From assembly GCA_029551395.1 (NCBI GenBank), contig JAKPFN010000047.1, positions 1 through 62,205 on the forward strand: a stretch of DNA of 62,205 bases, read 5' to 3'. Both the position numbers and the translations under genes were made by a program. Shown piece after piece: positions 1-9,378 of this stretch (positions are counted from its first letter, which is position 1; each line of letters begins with the position of its first letter). This DNA is from Armatimonadota bacterium (GTDB lineage: Bacteria; Armatimonadota; UBA5829; DTLH01). The notes under the pieces were generated by a model. It was not told the DNA's origin. It worked only from the letters and a program-made list of their open reading frames with translations, and made no database searches.

Positions 1-802
1 TGAGCTTCTCTGTTCTTGTGTAGTGGCCTCTGGGGACAAATTGAGTAAAATCAACTCCATAACCTAAAACACTGGATTGGTCTCGCTTTAGATGGTTCTT
101 AATCTTCTTTAGATCCGCTTCAGCAATATCTGCAACACTTGCAGGAGGAGGCGTACCTACCAGAAGCGCCCTGGCTACAGCAAAATAAGCCACATTCCGC
201 CGCGCTGCATCCTTTACCAGTTCGTCCTTTGCTTCAGCAAGGTCTTTTTCAGATGCTTTCAGCATCAGGTCAGTCAACTCGACAGCAGCATCGTATAGCT
301 TTTCAGACTCGACTATCCTCAAGCTGAAGTTATAGAACACATGGTACGCATGGAGCATGGAATCAGTCGTGATAAACGATGGAAATTTATCCGGCCTTTG
401 ATACTCGTTGTTCTCATACAAGTAGAACATCTGGATGTAGTCGGTAGGAGTCACCACGAATCCGTTTTTGGCGATTTTATCTATCATCTGCGGCTCAAGG
501 ATAGGCTCGAATACCTTCAGATTGACCACATTGGAAAGGTCCGGCTTGATTGTGTATGGCTGAATAACCGGCTTGACCTTGGCATCTTCCGCCAGAAGCT
601 TGTCATAGTCCTCAAGAGACGCAAATCTGTTCGCTGGCTCAAGAGACAGAACTGAAGCAGGAGTTGCAGTTACCTCCGGCACAGGGCCACGCTTATCAAC
701 TTCTCTGCCAGGGCCGCGCGTAAGCATAAACGTTACAACTACCGCCAAAACAGCGACAGCTAGAAACGGAGCGGCTGTTACAGCTTTTTTCTTAAAACTC
801 AT
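1..802 (-). CDS. DUF3160 family protein, N-terminal part (runs off the window)
   Basis: The reading frame opens with ATG at 802 and stays open to the window edge, giving about 267 residues with no stop. Residues 1-30 form a short basic start and one hydrophobic segment (AVLAVVVTFML), a signal anchor or signal peptide, so the product is probably exported or membrane-tethered. The segment around VTPTDYIQMFYLYE, SFITTDSMLHAYHVFY and NFSLRIVE is typical of DUF3160 proteins as I recall them; their biochemical role is unknown. The start lies inside the end of the upstream FG-GAP lipoprotein gene (11-base overlap), with AGGATGTAGGAG just upstream as ribosome binding site, so the two are probably translationally coupled. 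The C-terminus lies outside the window. Confidence 0.8.
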   Translation of the reverse strand, partial: MSFKKKAVTAAPFLAVAVLAVVVTFMLTRGPGREVDKRGPVPEVTATPASVLSLEPANRFASLEDYDKLLAEDAKVKPVIQPYTIKPDLSNVVNLKVFEPILEPQMIDKIAKNGFVVTPTDYIQMFYLYENNEYQRPDKFPSFITTDSMLHAYHVFYNFSLRIVESEKLYDAAVELTDLMLKASEKDLAEAKDELVKDAARRNVAYFAVARALLVGTPPPASVADIAEADLKKIKNHLKRDQSSVLGYGVDFTQFVPRGHYTRTEKL

Positions 803-1514
803 CTCCTACATCCTCCCGAGATATTAGCTCGATGCCATCCTTCTTGTAATGAACTTTCAGAATATGGCCAGTTCTTTTTACCGCGAAAACATCGTTTTTC
901 TCTGTTCTCAGCGCTTTCAGACCTGCAGTGTCCGAGCTGCAGCCAAGCCAGTCGAATCCAAAGGATCTCCACCGGTATACAGCCACGCGATGACTTCCTT
1001 TTGAGGCTGCTTCAAGTGCAACGATCTCATCCCAGCCATCACGGTTGATATCGGCAAGGGTAAAGTCATCAAATCTACGGCTGAGCCTTGATCCGAGCCA
1101 CTTGGGCATCATCCGCTCACCATTCCAGGAATAAACAAACGGCCTTTTTGCCATAACGGGGTCTTTAGGGCTTTTTTTCCAGACACCTGCGACGATTTCA
1201 CGCTTGCCATCACCGTCAACATCAGCAATACACAACTTCCAGGGGTTCAAATTCTCCTGCCGCCACACTTCCTGCTGACCATTTTCCCCAGGTTGAAACA
1301 CCAGGATAGCTCCACCCATCGGATGCCCATTTTTCCAGGTCTTAGCTGTGATAGAGACCGTTTCAACAACGCCGTCGCTGTCGAGATCAGCCTGATGCGA
1401 CTCTATGACCTGTTCGCTGGTAGTTGCTTTGATCGCAGGATTCTCAACAGATTGCCTGCATCCAGGTATAAGACACAGGCATAGAATTGGAAGTAATATT
1501 AACGCTTGGCGCAT
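792..1514 (-). CDS. FG-GAP/VCBS repeat lipoprotein
   Basis: 240 residues. The N-terminus (MRQALILLPILCLCLIPGC) is a lipoprotein signal peptide with a plausible lipobox ending at Cys19. Three aspartate-rich loops of the FG-GAP/VCBS type follow: DLDSDGVVETV near 45, DVDGDGKREIV near 100 and DINRDGWDEIV near 154. In known families these loops bind calcium within beta-propeller blades. Three visible blades are too few for a closed propeller alone, so partner or cryptic blades are likely. An AGGAAA box precedes the ATG. It overlaps the DUF3160 gene downstream, suggesting a two-gene cell-envelope operon. No enzyme motif is visible. Confidence 0.8.
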   Translation of the reverse strand: MRQALILLPILCLCLIPGCRQSVENPAIKATTSEQVIESHQADLDSDGVVETVSITAKTWKNGHPMGGAILVFQPGENGQQEVWRQENLNPWKLCIADVDGDGKREIVAGVWKKSPKDPVMAKRPFVYSWNGERMMPKWLGSRLSRRFDDFTLADINRDGWDEIVALEAASKGSHRVAVYRWRSFGFDWLGCSSDTAGLKALRTEKNDVFAVKRTGHILKVHYKKDGIELISREDVGDEF

Positions 1515-1611
1515 ATTTGTTTCCTGAATGGCTGTTACTAACTATGTAAACGAAGCTGGAAGTAAAAAGTTGACACTGTGGGGAAGAAAACTTAATTGCC
1601 GGAAATATAGG

Positions 1612-1641
1612 AAAAGCCCGGGAGCCGGCTCCCGGGCTTTT
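1612..1641 (-). terminator. Terminator after the tandem selenoprotein-like genes
   Basis: A perfect 30-base palindrome: four A, then GCCCGGGAGCC/GGCTCCCGGGC, then four T. It lies 7 bases beyond the extended TAG stop at 1649-1651. This placement supports the longer reading frame, since it sits much closer to the TAG than to the TGA at 1784-1786. Being symmetric it could work in both directions. Confidence 0.8.
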
Positions 1642-1648
1642 GATGGTG

Positions 1649-3025
1649 CTATTCAACAATCTTCAACTTCTTCTCAGCCGTCAGCGTATCCTGATAAGGT
1701 GAAGCATCGAAGGTGGCGACTATCGTGTAATCGCCAGGTTTCCAATCTTTCGGTATTCTCACGGAATACCCACAGGAGCCACCTCACCCAAACGGGGCTT
1801 TACCGCTATCCACAATGCTGCCATCCGGAGCTTTGATCTCTACTTCAACAGCAGAAGCTCCGCTGATGCTCATTACTTGTGCGCCCGGAATAGTGAACTC
1901 CAGATCGATACGCAGTTCTTCATCCTGTTTTGCCACAATCCCATCTGGTTCGACTTTGATGGACATTGAAAGCGGCCCGCCGATGGTCAGCTCGACTACT
2001 TCATCCTTGCCTACCGAAATAGTCTCTATACTGTTCATCGAAAGCATAAAAGTAGACCTCTGTGACTCATCTTTTGTTATGGAAAGGGTAGCGCCAATCT
2101 TGTAACTGTCATCAGGCACTACTATTTCCTGACCTGGAGTGACATTAAAACCGCCTCCGGTACCATAGATCATTGAGGTAAATGCGCTGATGCTTTCACC
2201 AGTTCCATCCTTTGCTAAAACCTTTATTCTGCCGGTGTCTCCCGTATATGGAGATACGGTGATTGTTTCTCCACTCGGGCTGGCAGTGATGGAATACAGC
2301 TTGTCTTCATACTGTACTGCTTTACCGAAGAATTTCGCTGTGCTTATGTCTTCCCTGCTGTCTGAGGTCTGTTCTTTGAACTCGATCATGTCAGCTATGG
2401 GCCTGTCGGGAAACTCAAAAGGCTCACCAAAAACACCGTTACCATTCCGGTCTACAAGAATGACAGGCACTTCGCCTTCATCAGTTTTAATCGCTCCACT
2501 CCAGGCTCCGGCCATCTCCACTAAAACTCTGGAAACTTCACTCTCTGGCTTGGCCAGATACACACTCAGGTTCACTGCGTACTTTTTAACTGGACTTGAG
2601 CTTTCTGTGCCTGTGTGAAGGTTGACTTCATAGAGCTTAGACCTGTCTGTAACTATCAGGCTGTTTACTCGTGCTAACTCTATTGCAGTAGCGTTTTTTA
2701 GGTCAAGGTTACTGACTGATGGAATCATGTAAGCGGTGTCGTAGCCTTTACCGCTGCCTTTGGATTCATCGAGGATGATAGTAAACTGAACGCCTCTAGC
2801 TTTGATGCACTTGGAGGATTTAAGACCTTCGCAGCTTTTAATCTCCTCAGCCGTCATGTTCTCAAGTCTGAGCATAACGTTCGTTGTACCGTAGCGCGAC
2901 CAGGATAAGACGCCGGGTTGCCACTGCATCTGGTATGTGCCAGGCTGAAGGATGGCAGCAGCCGCAGGTGTTATGCCTGCGGCTGCGATTATTGCTATGA
3001 GGAGGTATGTTACAACGATTCTCAT
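1649..3025 (-). CDS. Secreted protein with predicted selenocysteine (in-frame TGA), paralogue 2
   Basis: Read through the TGA at 1784-1786, the gene encodes 458 residues and ends at TAG 1649-1651. I chose the ATG at 3025 because GGGGG lies 8 bases upstream; the ATG at 3031 sits right against that box. Residues 1-25 form a signal peptide (hydrophobic core, then TPAAAA). A Ca-loop-like DRNGNGVF segment occurs mid-protein. The C-terminal domain continues past the TGA as GGSCGYSVRIPKDW...PGDYTIVATFD, matching the neighbouring paralogue over exactly 45 codons. The motif is FG-U-GGSCG, with a Cys four residues after Sec, a plausible redox pair. A small hairpin follows the TGA. Function is unknown. 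The alternative is a real stop at TGA, giving a protein 45 residues shorter. Confidence 0.75.
1752..1786 (-). promoter_or_regulatory. Candidate bacterial SECIS hairpin after TGA, copy 2
   Basis: TGA (1786-1784) is followed after 13 bases by a perfect 7-bp stem GGTATTC/GAATACC closing the loop CGTGA. The loop starts 20 bases after the TGA and has G as its second base. Known bacterial SECIS elements have a G in the first two loop positions and a UGA-to-loop spacing of about 16-37 bases, so the fit is good. I did not see an obvious bulged U. Confidence 0.65.
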
Positions 3026-3035
3026 TGTCATCCCC

Positions 3036-4508
3036 CTACTCGACTACTTTAAGCGATTTCTTTGTTGTGATCTTGCCCTGGTAAGGGGTTGGATCGAAGC
3101 TAACAACTATTTCGTATGTTCCTGGCTCCCAATCTTCTGGTATACTCACGGCATACCCACAGGAACCGCCTCAGCCAAAGCTCGATTCGCCGCTTACAAG
3201 CTCATTGCCTTTAGCATCTAAGATGACCACCTGAGCGTTGCGGTCAATGCCGATATTGCTGACAGTGTTTTCACCCACTGTGAAGACTAGACTAATATAA
3301 AGATCTTCTCCACGCCTGGCTTCGATAACGTCAGATTCGGAGTCTATCCCAACAGTCATCGGGCCGCCGATTTTCAGAACAACCGTTTTATCTTTCTCGA
3401 TTACGACTGGATTATCAATAGTAACATCCAGACTGAATTGCCTCTCAACAGGGCCTTCCTGTTTGGGTCTTAGTGTTGCGAATTCACACTTATACTTGCC
3501 TGGAAGCAGGACAATCTCTCCTCCGCCTTCTGTAAAGACGGCAGTGTTGTCGCTGTATACTACGATAAACGGACAATCGACCGGCTTGTTGTTTCCATCC
3601 ACCGTTTCGATTTTAAGTTTGCCTGTATCGCCTGAATATGGTTTTATGGTCAGAGAATCCCCCGTTTTGCTTGTTTCGATCTCGTAAAGCTTGCCATCAT
3701 ATGATGCAGCCTTTCCCAGATAGATCAGATGGGTGTATTCATCCGGCTTCGGCATGTCTGGTACTGCTGTGCCAAGATAAAGTGCATCGCCAGGCTGAGG
3801 ATAGCCTCCGTATTCCTCATCCTCTACTACACTAAACTTGTCGTTAAAGGTGCCATTCTCGTTCATATCGACGAGGATAACATCCATATCACCTTCGCTG
3901 GTCTTTATCTTCCCAGTCCACGCACCTTTGATGTTGATGCTTGCGAAGTTGATATCAGGTATATCAGGCTCATCAGATTCCATAATATTGATTGAGACGT
4001 CAACCTCGGCCTTCTTAGTGATCTGCGAGCCTTCTTCACCGAATGTCAGGTCGATGGCATAGGTTTGCTTCGGGTCTGAGACCAGCATCTGGAAGCCTTC
4101 CCACATCTCAGCACCCTCTTCCTTCATACGCGGATCAAGCATCAGAGGTATGTTGACGACAGTGCTCAGGTCAAGAGGCTCATCACCACCATCAATATCA
4201 CTGGAGAAGAGGTAGGCAACATCGTAACCTTTTCCGTCACCTTTGGACTCATCAAGGATAATCCGCAGGTTGCCTACCTTGCCTGATAGGCACTTACTAG
4301 AAACCAGCCCCACATAGCCTTGCTTCTCTCTGGCTTCCATCACATCCAGTAATGCAGATATTTCCGAAGTGGCTTCATAACCAGTTTTTGTCTGTGGGAT
4401 TTTCCACTCCAGCTTGTAGGTTCCTGGATGGAAAGTGACTGCACACAACGGTACGGCTGCAGTAGTTAGAAACACTACAGCCAGAAGGATCCTGCAAAGA
4501 GATCTCAT
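3036..4508 (-). CDS. Secreted protein with predicted selenocysteine (in-frame TGA), paralogue 1
   Basis: Read through the TGA at 3171-3173, the gene encodes 490 residues with Sec at 446 and ends at TAG 3036-3038. An AGGAGGATG box precedes the ATG. Residues 1-23 are a signal peptide (CRILLAVVFLTTAAVPLCA). Like paralogue 2 it has FHPGTYKLEW at the mature N-terminus, an ILDESKGDGKGYD segment, a DMNENGTF Ca-loop-like segment and KPYSGDTGKLK. The C-terminal domain is FG-U-GGSCGYAVSIPEDW...PGTYEIVVSFD. The next gene starts 10 bases after the TAG, close enough for one operon. The two proteins are clearly homologous yet well diverged, so the shared TGA is unlikely to be a recent copied error. Family and function are unknown; an extracytoplasmic redox role is inference only. 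Confidence 0.75.
3139..3173 (-). promoter_or_regulatory. Candidate bacterial SECIS hairpin after TGA, copy 1
   Basis: After the TGA (3173-3171) and 13 bases, GGTATGC pairs with GTATACC around the same CGTGA loop. Compared with copy 2, stem pair 6 changes from T-A to G-T, so pairing is kept while sequence changes. Loop and spacing are identical in both copies. Confidence 0.65.
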
Positions 4509-4698
4509 TTAGGTCATCCTCCTTTTTGGGATGCAGGAACAAACGTTGATATACCGACTATTTATAATTTACCAGCCTTTTACTCTTTTCCTCCTATGAT
4601 TTCATTATTTTCTTACTGACAGCCCGCTGGTTTTATATCCAATTTACCACATAAATTCATCCGGTGAGAATTTCCTCATGTTAGTTTATCTGAAATGC

Positions 4699-4751
4699 TT
4701 GACGCGGTATATCTAGTGTGTTATATTGATGGCCTCCACAATATGTAGTAG
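4699..4751 (+). promoter_or_regulatory. nrdR-nrdJ promoter with two NrdR-box-like sites
   Basis: A -35 box TTGACG (4699-4704) and -10 box TATATT (4722-4727) are 17 bases apart. Two 16-base sites resemble the NrdR consensus acaCwAtATaTwGtgt: GCGGTATATCTAGTGT (4704-4719, between -35 and -10) and CCACAATATGTAGTAG (4736-4751, just after the start site). Each matches at about 12 of 16 positions. Their centres are 32 bp apart, three helical turns, the usual NrdR arrangement. This predicts repression of the operon by NrdR. Confidence 0.75.
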
Positions 4752-4772
4752 TCTTAGAAAGCTGAACTGGAA

Positions 4773-5255
4773 ATGAAATGCCCATACTGCGGACACCAGG
4801 AAGATAAAGTCCTTGATTCCAGGAGCATACGAGAAGGCGAGGCTGTAAAACGCCGACGAGAGTGCCTCGAGTGCGGCCGCAGGTTCACAACCTACGAGCA
4901 TATAGAGGAAATGCAGGTCATGGTCATAAAAAAAGACCAGCGGCGCGAGCCGTTCGACCGCTCCAAAGTACTGAAAGGTATGATAACCGCCTGCGAAAAA
5001 CGGCCTGTGAGCATAGACAGGCTTGAATCTGCCGTAGATGACATCGAACGGACTATCTATGACAGCGGCCGCAGGGAAATCAACTCTGATGAAATAGGAG
5101 AGATGGTCATTGACAAGCTCAGGCAGATAGACCAGGTTGCCTATGTCCGTTTTGCGTCCGTTTATCGTCAGTTCCAGGACGTGACGCAGTTTAAGGAGAT
5201 CGTGGATATACTCGGCGGCAGAAGAAGAAAACCACCGGTCCGCAAATCGAAATAA
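4773..5255 (+). CDS. nrdR: Transcriptional repressor NrdR
   Basis: 160 residues, normal length for NrdR. The N-terminal zinc ribbon has Cys3/Cys6 (CPYC) and Cys31/Cys34 (CLEC), followed by GRRFTTYE. An ATP-cone domain follows from about residue 49 to 139 ([20 protein letters not shown] onward). NrdR senses ATP/dATP through the cone and represses ribonucleotide reductase genes. It starts right after two NrdR-box-like sites and lies 57 bases upstream of nrdJ, so it probably controls its own operon. The start at MKCPYCG is the family start; no strong ribosome binding site precedes it. Confidence 0.96.
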   Translation: MKCPYCGHQEDKVLDSRSIREGEAVKRRRECLECGRRFTTYEHIEEMQVMVIKKDQRREPFDRSKVLKGMITACEKRPVSIDRLESAVDDIERTIYDSGRREINSDEIGEMVIDKLRQIDQVAYVRFASVYRQFQDVTQFKEIVDILGGRRRKPPVRKSK

Positions 5256-5312
5256 TTATTTTATTAATCTGCGCTTACGAAGAAGTAGTATCGCCATGGA
5301 GGGAAGGTTGCA

Positions 5313-8300
5313 ATGTTGACACAGAACGCACTAACAGTGCTGGAAAAGAGATACCTCAGAAGAGATGAAGAGGGCAAAACCGTAGAAACTCCCGATGGGA
5401 TGTTTCAGCGGGTCGCATCTGCCATAGCAGAAGCGGAACGGGTCTACGGCAAGAAAAACTCAGAAGTAAAGGCTATTAAAGATCGGTTCTACGAGATGAT
5501 ATCCAATCTTGAGTTCCTTCCGAACAGCCCGACTCTTATGAATGCCGGACGTGAACTGGGACAGCTTTCTGCCTGCTTTGTCCTGCCTATCGGTGACTCG
5601 ATGGACAGCATATTCGAGACTATTAAACACACTGCACTCATTCATAAAAGCGGCGGCGGCACGGGGTTTGCGTTCTCTCGTCTGCGCCCGGCAAACGATG
5701 TAGTCCAATCAACAAATGGTGTCTCAAGCGGCCCCATTACCTTTATGGATGTATTCAACTCGGCTACGGAAGCTATAAAGCAGGGCGGAACCAGGCGCGG
5801 CGCGAATATGGGATGTCTGCGTGTGGATCATCCTGATATTCTGGACTTTATCACCTGCAAAAAAGACAACGACCGGCTGACCAACTTCAACATCTCCGTT
5901 CTTCTGACCGAGAAGTTCATGGAAGCCGTTGAACACAACAAAGACTACGACCTGGTGAATCCCCGCACAGGAGCAGTGGTCAAGACTCTGTCCGCACGCA
6001 AAGTATTCGACCTGATTGTCAACATGGCATGGTCCAACGGCGAACCGGGGATCATATTCATCGACCGGATAAACAGAGATAACCCTACACCTCACATCGG
6101 CGAGATAGAATCCACAAATCCGTGCATTACGGGAGACACTCTTATCTCTACAATGAGTGGCCTGCGCCGGATGGAAGATATTTACAAAGAACAGCTACTG
6201 CCTGAACTGGTGCTGGATAGCAGGGAGTGCGGTGAGTGCATCAGCAAAGCATCGCAAGTAGTTGCAACCGGTGTGAAGCAGGTTTATAAGCTGAAAACCA
6301 TCGAAGGGTACGAGGTTCGCCTTACGGCTGATCATAAGTTGAAGACAACCCGTGGATGGATCCCCGCTTGCGAACTCAAAAAGGGAGACCATATCCATAT
6401 ACTGGACCGCAAAGGCGGCTTCGGAACGGAAGGCTCGGAACGCCTGGGAATGCTGCTCGGTTGGCTGGTTGGCGATGGCACAATGAAGGCAACTGAGGCG
6501 GTGCTATCATTCTTTGGCGAGGAGAAGCAGGAACTGGCTCCGATGTTTGCCAGGATGATGTCTGAGGAGGTTGAAGGAACCCAGAGCTTGGACCGGGCTT
6601 ATACTTTGACCGGCTATAATGTTACAGACCGTGATGAGTATCGGATAAAGTCCCAAAGGTTCTGGAGAATTGCCAAAGAGCATGGAATCCTGCATGGAGA
6701 CAAGCACCGGGTGCCTGAAAGCGTGATTTGCGGCAGTGAATCTATGCAAAAAGGCTTCCTCCGGGCCATATTTACAGCGGACGGACATGTATCCGGCACG
6801 CGAAGCAAGGGAGTCAGCGTCAGGCTTACTTCAATCAATCGTGGTCTGCTGCTTGATATACAAAGAGTGCTGTTGAACTTTGGTATCTACTCCAAGTTGT
6901 ATCGCAACCGGCGGCCGGAAGGACTGCGAGAAATGCCTGATGCTTCCGGCGGATCCGCGCTTTACATTTGTAAGGGGTACGATGAGCTGGTGATTTCAAA
7001 ACGCTCGCTTGTAGCGTTTGCTGTGGAGATAGGTTTCTTATCACAGGCAAAACAGGCCAAGCTTCTTGCAGCAATCGAAGGCTACGATAGAGGCCCTTAC
7101 AGCGAATCATTCACAGCACGGTTTATGTCACTCGAACCTGATGGAGAAGAGATGGTCTACGACATCACGGAACCCATCAGCCATTCATTTGCTGCCAACG
7201 GATTAGTAGTCCACAACTGCGGGGAGCAGCCATTGCTGCCGTACGAAAGCTGCAACCTTGGTTCAATCAACCTGGCGAAGATGATAACTATAGACGACGG
7301 GCGGCCTGTGGTAGATTATGACAGGCTGCAGCAGGTGGTCCGGCAGTCGGTCAGGTTCCTGGATAACGTGATAGATGTCAACCGCTATCCCATAGAGCAG
7401 ATAGCAGAGATGACGCGCGGAAACAGAAAAATCGGGCTTGGGGTTATGGGGTTTGCTGATATGCTGATCCAGCTTGGTATTCCCTACGACAGCGAGGAAG
7501 GCATCCAGACGGCAGAAAACGTGATGAGCTTTATCTCTGAAGAAGCCCGAAAGATGTCATGCGAGCTGGCCGAGGAGCGCGGAGTGTTCCCGAACTTTGC
7601 AGGCAGCGTATTCGATACCCGCGATGCACTGAAAGTGCGAAATGCTACCGTGACGACTATTGCGCCAACCGGAACGCTTTCGATAATCGCAGGATGTTCC
7701 AGCGGAATCGAACCGCTCTTTGCCATAAGCTACGTCAGGAGAGTGCTCGACGGCGCGGAGCTTCTTGAAGTCAATCCTTACTTCGAAAAAATCGCCCGTG
7801 AGCGCGAGTTTTACAGCGAAAAGCTTATGAGAGAGATAGCCGAACGGGGCAGTGTTCGCGGGTTGGATGGTGTTCCGTCCGATGTCCAGCGGGTATTTGC
7901 CACAGCGCTGGATATTGCTCCGGTATGGCATATCAGGATGCAAGCGGCGTTTCAGCGGTTTACGGACAATGCAGTTTCGAAGACCGTCAACTTCCCCGAG
8001 GACGCGACTCCTGACGATGTTCGCGAAGTGTATACGCTCGCTTATCGTGAAGGATGCAAAGGATGTACAATCTATCGTTACGGAAGCCGCGAGTCCCAGG
8101 TGCTCTCCTTCTCAGGTTCAGGCTCTGGCACTAAGGCCGCTGACGCCGCCGCTACAGCAGAAATCAGCAGGGCACCAAGGCCAAGACCTGCCAGAACATT
8201 CGGAGCTACAGAGCGGATCAACACTGGCTGCGGGAATATGTACGTCACTATCAACGAGGACGAATCCGGCTTGTGCGAGCTTTTTGCAGCGATGGGCAAG

Positions 8301-8648
8301 GCCGGAGGCTGCGCTGCAAGTCAGTTGGAGGCTATCGGAAGGCTGGTCTCGCTTTCACTTCGCACTGGAGTCAACCCAAGGTCGCTGGTCAAGCACTTGA
8401 GAGGAATCCGCTGCCCATCTCCTGCATGGGGACCTGGAGGATCTGTGCTGTCCTGCGCTGACGCGATAGGAATCGCACTGGAACGGTATCTGAACGCAAA
8501 GGATACAGGTGAAATCAGCGAAGGGATCAGCAAGATGAGCGATAAACTCGACAACCTGATGGGAGCCTGCCCTGAATGCGGCGGCGCTATAGAACACGAA
8601 AGCGGCTGTATAGTCTGCAGGCTGTGCGGATTCAGCAAGTGCGGTTAG
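5313..8648 (+). CDS. nrdJ: Vitamin B12-dependent (class II) ribonucleotide reductase with intein
   Basis: 1111 residues including a 365-residue intein (271-635); the spliced enzyme is 746 residues. Extein motifs are [12 protein letters not shown] near 70, [14 protein letters not shown] near 112 and, after splicing, [21 protein letters not shown]. The last carries the Asn/Cys/Glu active-site set of ribonucleotide reductases. The C-terminal part has the small-domain motif [13 protein letters not shown] and ends in a four-Cys zinc-like region (CPECGG...[10 protein letters not shown]). Class II enzymes use adenosylcobalamin to reduce ribonucleotides and work with or without oxygen. GGAGGG precedes the ATG. 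It is co-transcribed with nrdR and followed by a terminator. No B12 riboswitch fits in the 57-base gap. Confidence 0.95.
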   Translation: MLTQNALTVLEKRYLRRDEEGKTVETPDGMFQRVASAIAEAERVYGKKNSEVKAIKDRFYEMISNLEFLPNSPTLMNAGRELGQLSACFVLPIGDSMDSIFETIKHTALIHKSGGGTGFAFSRLRPANDVVQSTNGVSSGPITFMDVFNSATEAIKQGGTRRGANMGCLRVDHPDILDFITCKKDNDRLTNFNISVLLTEKFMEAVEHNKDYDLVNPRTGAVVKTLSARKVFDLIVNMAWSNGEPGIIFIDRINRDNPTPHIGEIESTNPCITGDTLISTMSGLRRMEDIYKEQLLPELVLDSRECGECISKASQVVATGVKQVYKLKTIEGYEVRLTADHKLKTTRGWIPACELKKGDHIHILDRKGGFGTEGSERLGMLLGWLVGDGTMKATEAVLSFFGEEKQELAPMFARMMSEEVEGTQSLDRAYTLTGYNVTDRDEYRIKSQRFWRIAKEHGILHGDKHRVPESVICGSESMQKGFLRAIFTADGHVSGTRSKGVSVRLTSINRGLLLDIQRVLLNFGIYSKLYRNRRPEGLREMPDASGGSALYICKGYDELVISKRSLVAFAVEIGFLSQAKQAKLLAAIEGYDRGPYSESFTARFMSLEPDGEEMVYDITEPISHSFAANGLVVHNCGEQPLLPYESCNLGSINLAKMITIDDGRPVVDYDRLQQVVRQSVRFLDNVIDVNRYPIEQIAEMTRGNRKIGLGVMGFADMLIQLGIPYDSEEGIQTAENVMSFISEEARKMSCELAEERGVFPNFAGSVFDTRDALKVRNATVTTIAPTGTLSIIAGCSSGIEPLFAISYVRRVLDGAELLEVNPYFEKIAREREFYSEKLMREIAERGSVRGLDGVPSDVQRVFATALDIAPVWHIRMQAAFQRFTDNAVSKTVNFPEDATPDDVREVYTLAYREGCKGCTIYRYGSRESQVLSFSGSGSGTKAADAAATAEISRAPRPRPARTFGATERINTGCGNMYVTINEDESGLCELFAAMGKAGGCAASQLEAIGRLVSLSLRTGVNPRSLVKHLRGIRCPSPAWGPGGSVLSCADAIGIALERYLNAKDTGEISEGISKMSDKLDNLMGACPECGGAIEHESGCIVCRLCGFSKCG
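6123..7217 (+). other. Intein with LAGLIDADG endonuclease domain inside nrdJ
   Basis: Residues 271-635 of NrdJ. The first intein residue is Cys271 in [13 protein letters not shown] (block A). Block B is seen as [14 protein letters not shown]. Two LAGLIDADG helices appear near 379-390 ([11 protein letters not shown]) and 481-493 ([12 protein letters not shown]). The C-terminal block is [12 protein letters not shown]...ANGLVVHN, ending in His-Asn, followed by Cys+1. It interrupts the reductase directly before its catalytic cysteine, leaving NP|CGEQ on splicing. Both splice-junction residues look intact, and so does the endonuclease core. Confidence 0.95.
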
Positions 8649-8672
8649 TATAGCCGGCTGATCGATTAGCTT

Positions 8673-8708
8673 AAAAGGTCCGGGATTGTCGATTATCTCG
8701 GGCCTTTT
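8673..8708 (+). terminator. Terminator of the nrdR-nrdJ operon
   Basis: AAAAGGTCCGGGA and TCTCGGGCCTTTT form a strong stem around a short AT-rich loop, ending in a T run, 25 bases after the nrdJ stop. Confidence 0.75.
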
Positions 8709-8795
8709 CTGTTTCCAAGCTAAAGCATTTTCCATGCTATATTCTAAAAGTAGAAGGTCAAGCGTAAGCCTGCCATTTATTATCTAACTGATAGG

Positions 8796-8801
8796 TATAA
8801 T
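8796..8801 (+). promoter_or_regulatory. Possible -10 box for msrA
   Basis: A perfect TATAAT lies 31 bases before the msrA ATG, within AT-rich DNA. No good -35 hexamer is found at 17 bases, so this is only a candidate. Confidence 0.35.
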
Positions 8802-8832
8802 ATATAGTAACGTAAAACAGGAGTATCGAAAA

Positions 8833-9303
8833 ATGGAAAAAGCAACGTTTGCTGCGGGGTGCTTTTGGGGCGTTGAAGCAGCGTTTCGAAATGTATCTGG
8901 TGTGAAATCGACCTCTGTTGGGTTTATGGGCGGAACTACGAAAAATCCCTCTTATAAAGAGGTCTGCACGGACAAAACCGGACATGCTGAAGTAGTTATG
9001 GTAGAGTACGATTCGGCTGAAGTGTCTTACGAACAACTGCTGGAAGTATTCTGGAATATCCACGACCCTACACAGGTCAATCGCCAGGGCGTAGATGTCG
9101 GCTCACAGTACCGGTCGGCTATTTTTTACCACACTCCAGAACAAAAAGCTGCAGCCGAAGCTTCCAAAGAACAACTCCAGTCCAGCGGTAAGTTCAAAGC
9201 TCCGATTGCAACAGAAATCGTGTCTGCAACGGACTACTACCTGGCTGAGGAGTATCATCAGCAATACCTGGAGAAAAAAGGACTGCCTTCATGCCATTGT
9301 TAG
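8833..9303 (+). CDS. msrA: Peptide methionine-(S)-sulfoxide reductase MsrA
   Basis: 156 residues, typical for MsrA. The catalytic Cys10 sits in GCFWGVE near the N-terminus. Further family signatures are TSVGFMGG, YKEVCTDKTGHAEVV and DPTQVNRQGVDVGSQYRS. The C-terminus ends CHC and gives two candidate resolving cysteines (154 and 156). The enzyme repairs oxidised methionine in the cytoplasm using thioredoxin. AGGAG lies upstream of the ATG. It is monocistronic, set between two terminators. The active-site codon is TGC, not TGA, so this is the Cys form. Confidence 0.96.
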   Translation: MEKATFAAGCFWGVEAAFRNVSGVKSTSVGFMGGTTKNPSYKEVCTDKTGHAEVVMVEYDSAEVSYEQLLEVFWNIHDPTQVNRQGVDVGSQYRSAIFYHTPEQKAAAEASKEQLQSSGKFKAPIATEIVSATDYYLAEEYHQQYLEKKGLPSCHC

Positions 9304-9337
9304 GTGAAAATCGGAAGCGAAGGTGCAGATTACATTG

Positions 9338-9370
9338 AAGGCCCGGCTATAATTGACTCAGCCGGGCCTT
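9338..9370. terminator. Bidirectional terminator between msrA and the DUF2795 gene
   Basis: A perfect 11-bp stem (AAGGCCCGGCT/AGCCGGGCCTT) with an 11-base loop lies between two convergent genes and can end transcription from both sides. Confidence 0.8.
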
Positions 9371-9378
9371 TGAAGTCA

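Noticed and set aside
1784-3173. Idea that TGA codes for tryptophan throughout this genome
   Set aside because: Several genes with normal C-termini stop at TGA (hemA, nadB, GRE activase, atpH), and Trp is coded by TGG in the same proteins.
5256-5312. Cobalamin riboswitch before nrdJ
   Set aside because: The 57-base gap is too short for one and no B12-box-like sequence is present.
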